Below are positions 7,008 through 10,498 of a stretch of 10,498 nucleotides of DNA, piece by piece. The first letter of the stretch is position 1, and each line of letters begins with the position of its first letter. The notes below the pieces were generated by a model, which was not told where the DNA came from, did not search any database, and saw only the letters and a program-made list of their open reading frames with translations. Location: positions 1-10,498 of the forward strand of contig JAJPYW010000256.1 in assembly GCA_021204715.1 (NCBI GenBank), given 5' to 3'. Made by a program: the position numbers and the translations under genes. This stretch comes from Prevotellaceae bacterium. GTDB lineage: Bacteria > Bacteroidota > Bacteroidia > Bacteroidales > Bacteroidaceae.

Positions 7008-8522
7008 TTATTGGTGCTGCTCGCGCAACAAGTCGTTCACGGTCTTGACGGGATTGAACGTGGCCAAGGGCACTTCTACAAACACCGTGTTCCAGTCGCT
7101 CATGGCGCCGTTCCAAAGACCGGGCAACTCCAATGCCTTGAGTTCCTTGCCGTCCTTAGACTTGGAAGAGATGAAGCCGGTGGCTTTGTCGACGTATTCG
7201 GGCAGGTTGAACTTGCGGCCTTTGTAGTCGCGCACGGCGCAAACCAAGTCTACGGGGTTGAAGTGGGTGCCGTTCTCGAACATCTCTTTCTTGGCAGGGT
7301 CGCTCATGTCTATCTGCGAGCTTTCCAATATCTGCAGGGAGATGGTGCCGTCGCTGTTGTAGGCAAGGAACGGACCGCCGCCGGGCTCGCCCACGTTCTT
7401 CACCATGCCGCACACGCGCATGGGACGGTTGAGTTTCTTCTTCAGGTAGATGACGAGCTCGGCATCTTCCAAGTCTTTCACTTCGGGATTCTTGCAATAG
7501 AGACGCTTCTGCAGGAATTGCAGTATCTCGAGCACTTGCTCGTGGGTGTACTTGCCGCTGTCAAGCAGTTGCAGGTAGGAGAAGACGCGCTGCTGCAGGG
7601 TGATGAGCACGCCGGCGATGAGTTTCTTGTAGAGCACGGTCTCGCCTTTGAGCTTGTCGGGCACCACGTTGTCTATGTTCTTGATGAACACGACGTCGGC
7701 ATCCAAATCGTTGAGGTTCTCTATCAACGCGCCGTGGCCGCCGGGACGGAACAAGAGCTTGCCGTGGTCGCGGAAGGGCTTGTTCTCCATGTCGGCGGCA
7801 ATGGTGTCGGTGCTGGGCTTCTGCTCGGAGAAGGTGATGTTGTATTCAACACCGTATTTCTTGGCATATACTTCGGCTTTCTCTTTGGCGAGCTTCTCGA
7901 AGAGGGCGCGGTGCTCGGGCGACACGGTGAAGTGGATGTTTACCTTGCCGTTCTTGTTGGCTGCATAGAGGGCGCCTTCGGCCAAATGCTCTTCCAAGGG
8001 CGTGCGGTTGCCTTCTTCGTATTTGTGGAACTTCAACAGGCCTTTGGGCAGCCCGCCGTAGTTCAATCCTGCCGGTTCAAGCAAGGCGGACAAGACAGCC
8101 TTGTACTGCCCTTCGGCTACCAATTGGGGAATTTCTTTCCCTGTCGCGGTCTTGCAGACGCCGTTCAGCTCGTTGTAGAAGGCGAACTTGTCTATCTTCT
8201 CGAAGAAGGTCTTCTCGAAGCTTGTTTGGGGCTCGTTGTAGTCGGCACCCAAGAAGGCGAAGAGGTTCTTGAACATACGGCTGGCGGCACCCGAAGCGGG
8301 TACGAACTTAACTACACACTTGTCGGTCTGCGTGTAGGTTTCCCATGCTTTCAGGTATTTTTCTTGGTCGTCGGGCGTGGGCGCGAGGATGCCTTGCCCC
8401 ACAGATGCGGCTGCGTGCAGCTTCAGGAAGGGAAAGCCCTTTTCAAAATAGGCCAATTGTTTGGCAATCTGCTCTTCGGTGATTCCTTTCTGGGCTAATT
8501 GTGCTTTGTCTTGAAGTGTCAT
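7008..8522 (-). CDS. DUF4301-family protein, probable nucleotidyltransferase-like enzyme
   Basis: A 504-residue soluble protein with no signal peptide or membrane segment, recognised as the Bacteroidota family DUF4301, whose function is not established. Seen: VPASGAASRMFK (74-85), which resembles the Gly-rich nucleotide loop with SRM of sugar-nucleotide pyrophosphorylases; LFRPGGHGALIENL (257-270) and VFIKNIDNV (278-286), where an aspartate follows a beta strand as in the metal-binding site of NDP-sugar transferases; GEPGGGPF (378-385); and HFNPVDLV (420-427). These resemblances suggest a nucleotide-sugar pyrophosphorylase-like fold, but the substrate is unknown and this is inference. A good Shine-Dalgarno AAGGAG (minus strand, 8534-8529) precedes the ATG, and a -7 element lies upstream. 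It shares its strand with purT, 147 bp downstream beyond a hairpin, so co-transcription is possible but not shown. It is divergent from the relA-like gene. Codon use is GC-rich, with almost no TTA, CTA or TCA codons, which leaves a long meaningless frame open opposite it. Confidence 0.85.
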   Translation of the reverse strand: MTLQDKAQLAQKGITEEQIAKQLAYFEKGFPFLKLHAAASVGQGILAPTPDDQEKYLKAWETYTQTDKCVVKFVPASGAASRMFKNLFAFLGADYNEPQTSFEKTFFEKIDKFAFYNELNGVCKTATGKEIPQLVAEGQYKAVLSALLEPAGLNYGGLPKGLLKFHKYEEGNRTPLEEHLAEGALYAANKNGKVNIHFTVSPEHRALFEKLAKEKAEVYAKKYGVEYNITFSEQKPSTDTIAADMENKPFRDHGKLLFRPGGHGALIENLNDLDADVVFIKNIDNVVPDKLKGETVLYKKLIAGVLITLQQRVFSYLQLLDSGKYTHEQVLEILQFLQKRLYCKNPEVKDLEDAELVIYLKKKLNRPMRVCGMVKNVGEPGGGPFLAYNSDGTISLQILESSQIDMSDPAKKEMFENGTHFNPVDLVCAVRDYKGRKFNLPEYVDKATGFISSKSKDGKELKALELPGLWNGAMSDWNTVFVEVPLATFNPVKTVNDLLREQHQ

Positions 8523-8528
8523 AGTGTA

Positions 8529-8557
8529 CTCCTTATATTAATTGATGCCCAAAATTA
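8529..8557 (-). promoter_or_regulatory. -7 element and ribosome-binding site of the DUF4301 gene
   Basis: Minus strand TAATTTTG (8557-8550) matches TAnnTTTG. A TTG lies 22 nt further upstream, slightly long for a -33 element. AAGGAG (8534-8529), followed by six bases and then ATG, is the clearest Shine-Dalgarno in the window and fixes the start at 8522. The 108-bp divergent gap to the relA-like gene holds no second clear promoter; TACCTTTA at 8600-8607 is a near match on the plus strand without a good -33. Confidence 0.55.
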
Positions 8558-8630
8558 CAAATTATTTCGGCATGCGCATCAAGAAAAGGGAGAAAAAACT
8601 ACCTTTACACCATAAAAAAGAGGGACGAAT

Positions 8631-10498
8631 ATGGAAACCGACGGCTTTTTCACCACAGAAGAGCGGGGAATGCTCTTCCCACTCTACCGCAGGCTGCTGC
8701 GGCTTTCGGGCGAGACACTGCGCAAAGGTGATTGCAAGCAGTTGAAAACCGACCTTATCCACGCCATACAGCAGAACGGGGTGGCCCGCGACATCTTCGG
8801 GCTGAACCCGGTAATCAAAGACATGCAGACGGCCGTTATCGTGGCCGAGGAGATAGGCATGCGGCGGGCGGCGGTCTTGGCGGTGATGTTGCACGGGGCC
8901 GTGTGCGGCGGTGCCTTGACAACGGACGACGTGACGGCGCGTTACGGCGGGGACGTGGCGGGCATCGTGCACGGATTGATGCGCATACAGGAACTGTATG
9001 CGAAGAGCCCCACCATAGAGTCGGAGAACTTCCGCAACTTGCTACTCTCTTTTGCCGAGGACATGCGGGTAATACTCATCATGATTGCCGACCGCGTGAA
9101 CGTGATGCGGCAGATAAAGAACTCGCCTAATGAGGAGGCGCGCCGCAAGGTGGCCGACGAAGCGGCTTATCTCTACGCGCCGTTGGCCCACAAGTTGGGG
9201 CTTTACACATTGAAGTCGGAATTGGAAGATCTCTCGTTGAAATATACCGAAAAGGAGGTCTACTATTATATAAAGGAGAAACTGAACGAGACGAAGGCTT
9301 CGCGCGACCGCTACATCGCCTCGTTCATCGTGCCTGTGGAGAAGAAATTGGAAGCGGCGGGGTTGAAGTTCCACATCAAGGGACGCACGAAGTCCATCCA
9401 CTCCATCTACCAGAAGATGAAGAAGCAGAAATGCGCCTTCGAGAATGTGTACGACTTGTTCGCCATACGCATCATTTTGGACTCGCCTTTGGAGCGGGAG
9501 AAGATGGTGTGCTGGCAGGCCTACTCTATCGTGACGGATATGTACCAGCCCAACCCCAACCGCTTGCGCGACTGGCTGTCGGTGCCCAAAAGCAACGGCT
9601 ACGAGTCGTTGCACATCACCGTAATGGGGCCGGAAGGGAAGTGGGTGGAGGTACAGATTCGCACCGGGCGCATGGACGAGATTGCCGAGCGCGGATTAGC
9701 CGCTCACTGGCGCTACAAAGGGGTGAAAGGGGAGAGCGGATTGGACGAGTGGCTCACTTCGGTGCGCGAGGCGTTGGAACACGCCGACAACGACGGCTTG
9801 GAGGCGATGGACCAATTCAAACTTGATCTCTACGAAGACGAGGTGTTTGTGTTCACGCCCAAAGGCGACCTTTTCAAGCTGCGGAAAGGTTCTACGGTGC
9901 TGGATTTCGCTTTCCACATCCACAGCCAGTTGGGGTGCAGGTGCATCGGCGCCAAGGTGAATGGAAAGAACGTCTCCATAAAGCAGGTGCTGCACAGCGG
10001 CGACCAAGTGGAGATCATGACTTCAAATGCCCAGACACCCAAACAGGACTGGCTGAACATTGTGACCACATCGAAGGCGCGTACCAAGATAAGGCAGGCG
10101 CTCAAGGAGATGGCGGCGCGCTACCATGCCTTCGCCCGGGAGACGTTGGAGCGGAAGTTCAAGAACCGCAAGATAGAGTATGACGAGAGCGAGATGATGC
10201 GCCTTATCAAGCGGATGGGCTACAAGGTGAACACGGATTTTTACCAAGCCGTGGCCGACGGGACACTCGACGCGAACGACATCATAGACAAATACGTGGA
10301 GCAGTTGAAGCGGGAGAACGAGTCGCACGACGACCAGACCAAGCGCAGCGCCGAGACCTACAACCTGCCGGCCGCACAACCCGAAGAGGGGAAAGCCAAA
10401 GAGGATGTATTGGTCATAGATCAACACTTGAAGGGACTGGAGTTCAAGCTGGCCCGCTGCTGCAATCCCATCTACGGCGACGATGTGTTCGGCTTCGT
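8631..10498 (+). CDS. relA: RelA/SpoT-family (p)ppGpp synthetase, 3' end outside window
   Basis: The first 622 codons of a long RSH protein that makes the alarmone (p)ppGpp from ATP and GDP/GTP in the stringent response. Domains seen: a degenerate HD hydrolase (about 20-190), where the first metal histidine is N59, the HD pair is H88-G89, the following ED is C92-G93, and the usual ADRLHNMRT is ADRVNVMRQ (D154 kept), so hydrolysis is probably lost; a synthetase (about 240-360) with GRTKSI (251-256), catalytic D275 in YDLFAIR, RLRD (311-314), GYES (323-326) and E340 in VEVQIRT; a TGS domain (about 401-465) from YEDEVFVFTPKGD; a helical region; and the zinc-finger/CC motif ARCCNP (608-613) at the edge. 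The missing end should hold the ACT domain. An in-frame stop at 8613 leaves ATG 8631 as the only start, after AGAGGG (8619-8624). It is probably the RelA-like paralogue of the group rather than the bifunctional one. Confidence 0.95.
   Translation, partial: METDGFFTTEERGMLFPLYRRLLRLSGETLRKGDCKQLKTDLIHAIQQNGVARDIFGLNPVIKDMQTAVIVAEEIGMRRAAVLAVMLHGAVCGGALTTDDVTARYGGDVAGIVHGLMRIQELYAKSPTIESENFRNLLLSFAEDMRVILIMIADRVNVMRQIKNSPNEEARRKVADEAAYLYAPLAHKLGLYTLKSELEDLSLKYTEKEVYYYIKEKLNETKASRDRYIASFIVPVEKKLEAAGLKFHIKGRTKSIHSIYQKMKKQKCAFENVYDLFAIRIILDSPLEREKMVCWQAYSIVTDMYQPNPNRLRDWLSVPKSNGYESLHITVMGPEGKWVEVQIRTGRMDEIAERGLAAHWRYKGVKGESGLDEWLTSVREALEHADNDGLEAMDQFKLDLYEDEVFVFTPKGDLFKLRKGSTVLDFAFHIHSQLGCRCIGAKVNGKNVSIKQVLHSGDQVEIMTSNAQTPKQDWLNIVTTSKARTKIRQALKEMAARYHAFARETLERKFKNRKIEYDESEMMRLIKRMGYKVNTDFYQAVADGTLDANDIIDKYVEQLKRENESHDDQTKRSAETYNLPAAQPEEGKAKEDVLVIDQHLKGLEFKLARCCNPIYGDDVFGF

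Noticed and set aside
7011..8498. A 495-codon open frame on the plus strand opposite the DUF4301 gene
   Set aside because: Its codons line up exactly with the DUF4301 codons, so it stays open only because TTA, CTA and TCA codons are avoided there. The predicted protein is rich in Val, Gly, Leu and Glu with no recognisable motif, while the opposite strand has family motifs and a Shine-Dalgarno.

Overview
The window looks like chromosomal DNA of a Bacteroidota member, most likely order Bacteroidales. Three upstream regions carry the typical Bacteroides -7 element (TAnnTTTG), ribosome-binding sites are mostly weak, and the protein set (a PurT-type GAR transformylase, a DUF4301 protein and a RelA/SpoT-family protein with a degraded hydrolase domain) fits that group. 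The species cannot be fixed from this stretch. There are seven protein-coding genes. I found no rRNA, tRNA, CRISPR array or transposase.

Left part (about 113-4620) is a small defence cluster. A single-chain MmeI-like (Type IIG/IIL) restriction-modification enzyme runs rightward (164-2938). It converges on a leftward two-gene AbiE module: AbiEi antitoxin/repressor (3974-4579) followed by AbiEii nucleotidyltransferase toxin (2980-3981), with an 8-nt overlap. A perfect 9-bp inverted repeat with an 11-nt spacer lies over the abiE promoter and is a strong candidate autoregulatory operator. No gene of 300 bp or more is left unexplained; the gap 4620-4803 contains nothing I can call.

Right part (about 4800-10498) is housekeeping. 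ispE (isoprenoid synthesis, MEP pathway, rightward) converges on purT (formate-dependent purine synthesis, leftward), and their stop codons share a TTAA. A perfect 16-bp stem inside the 3' end of ispE is placed to terminate purT transcription. Upstream of purT on the same strand is a DUF4301 gene, separated by 147 bp holding a large GC-rich hairpin. Divergent from DUF4301, a relA-like gene runs off the right edge, missing its C-terminal end.

The gene starts I prefer for the MmeI-like gene, abiEi and ispE are downstream of the longest possible starts, because in each case a Bacteroides-type -7 element falls inside or just after the extra upstream codons. The main points worth a second look are the abiE operator, the terminator hidden inside ispE, the relA-like protein that lost most of its hydrolase residues but kept a basic synthetase motif, and the AT-rich patch in the presumed target-recognition region of the restriction enzyme.
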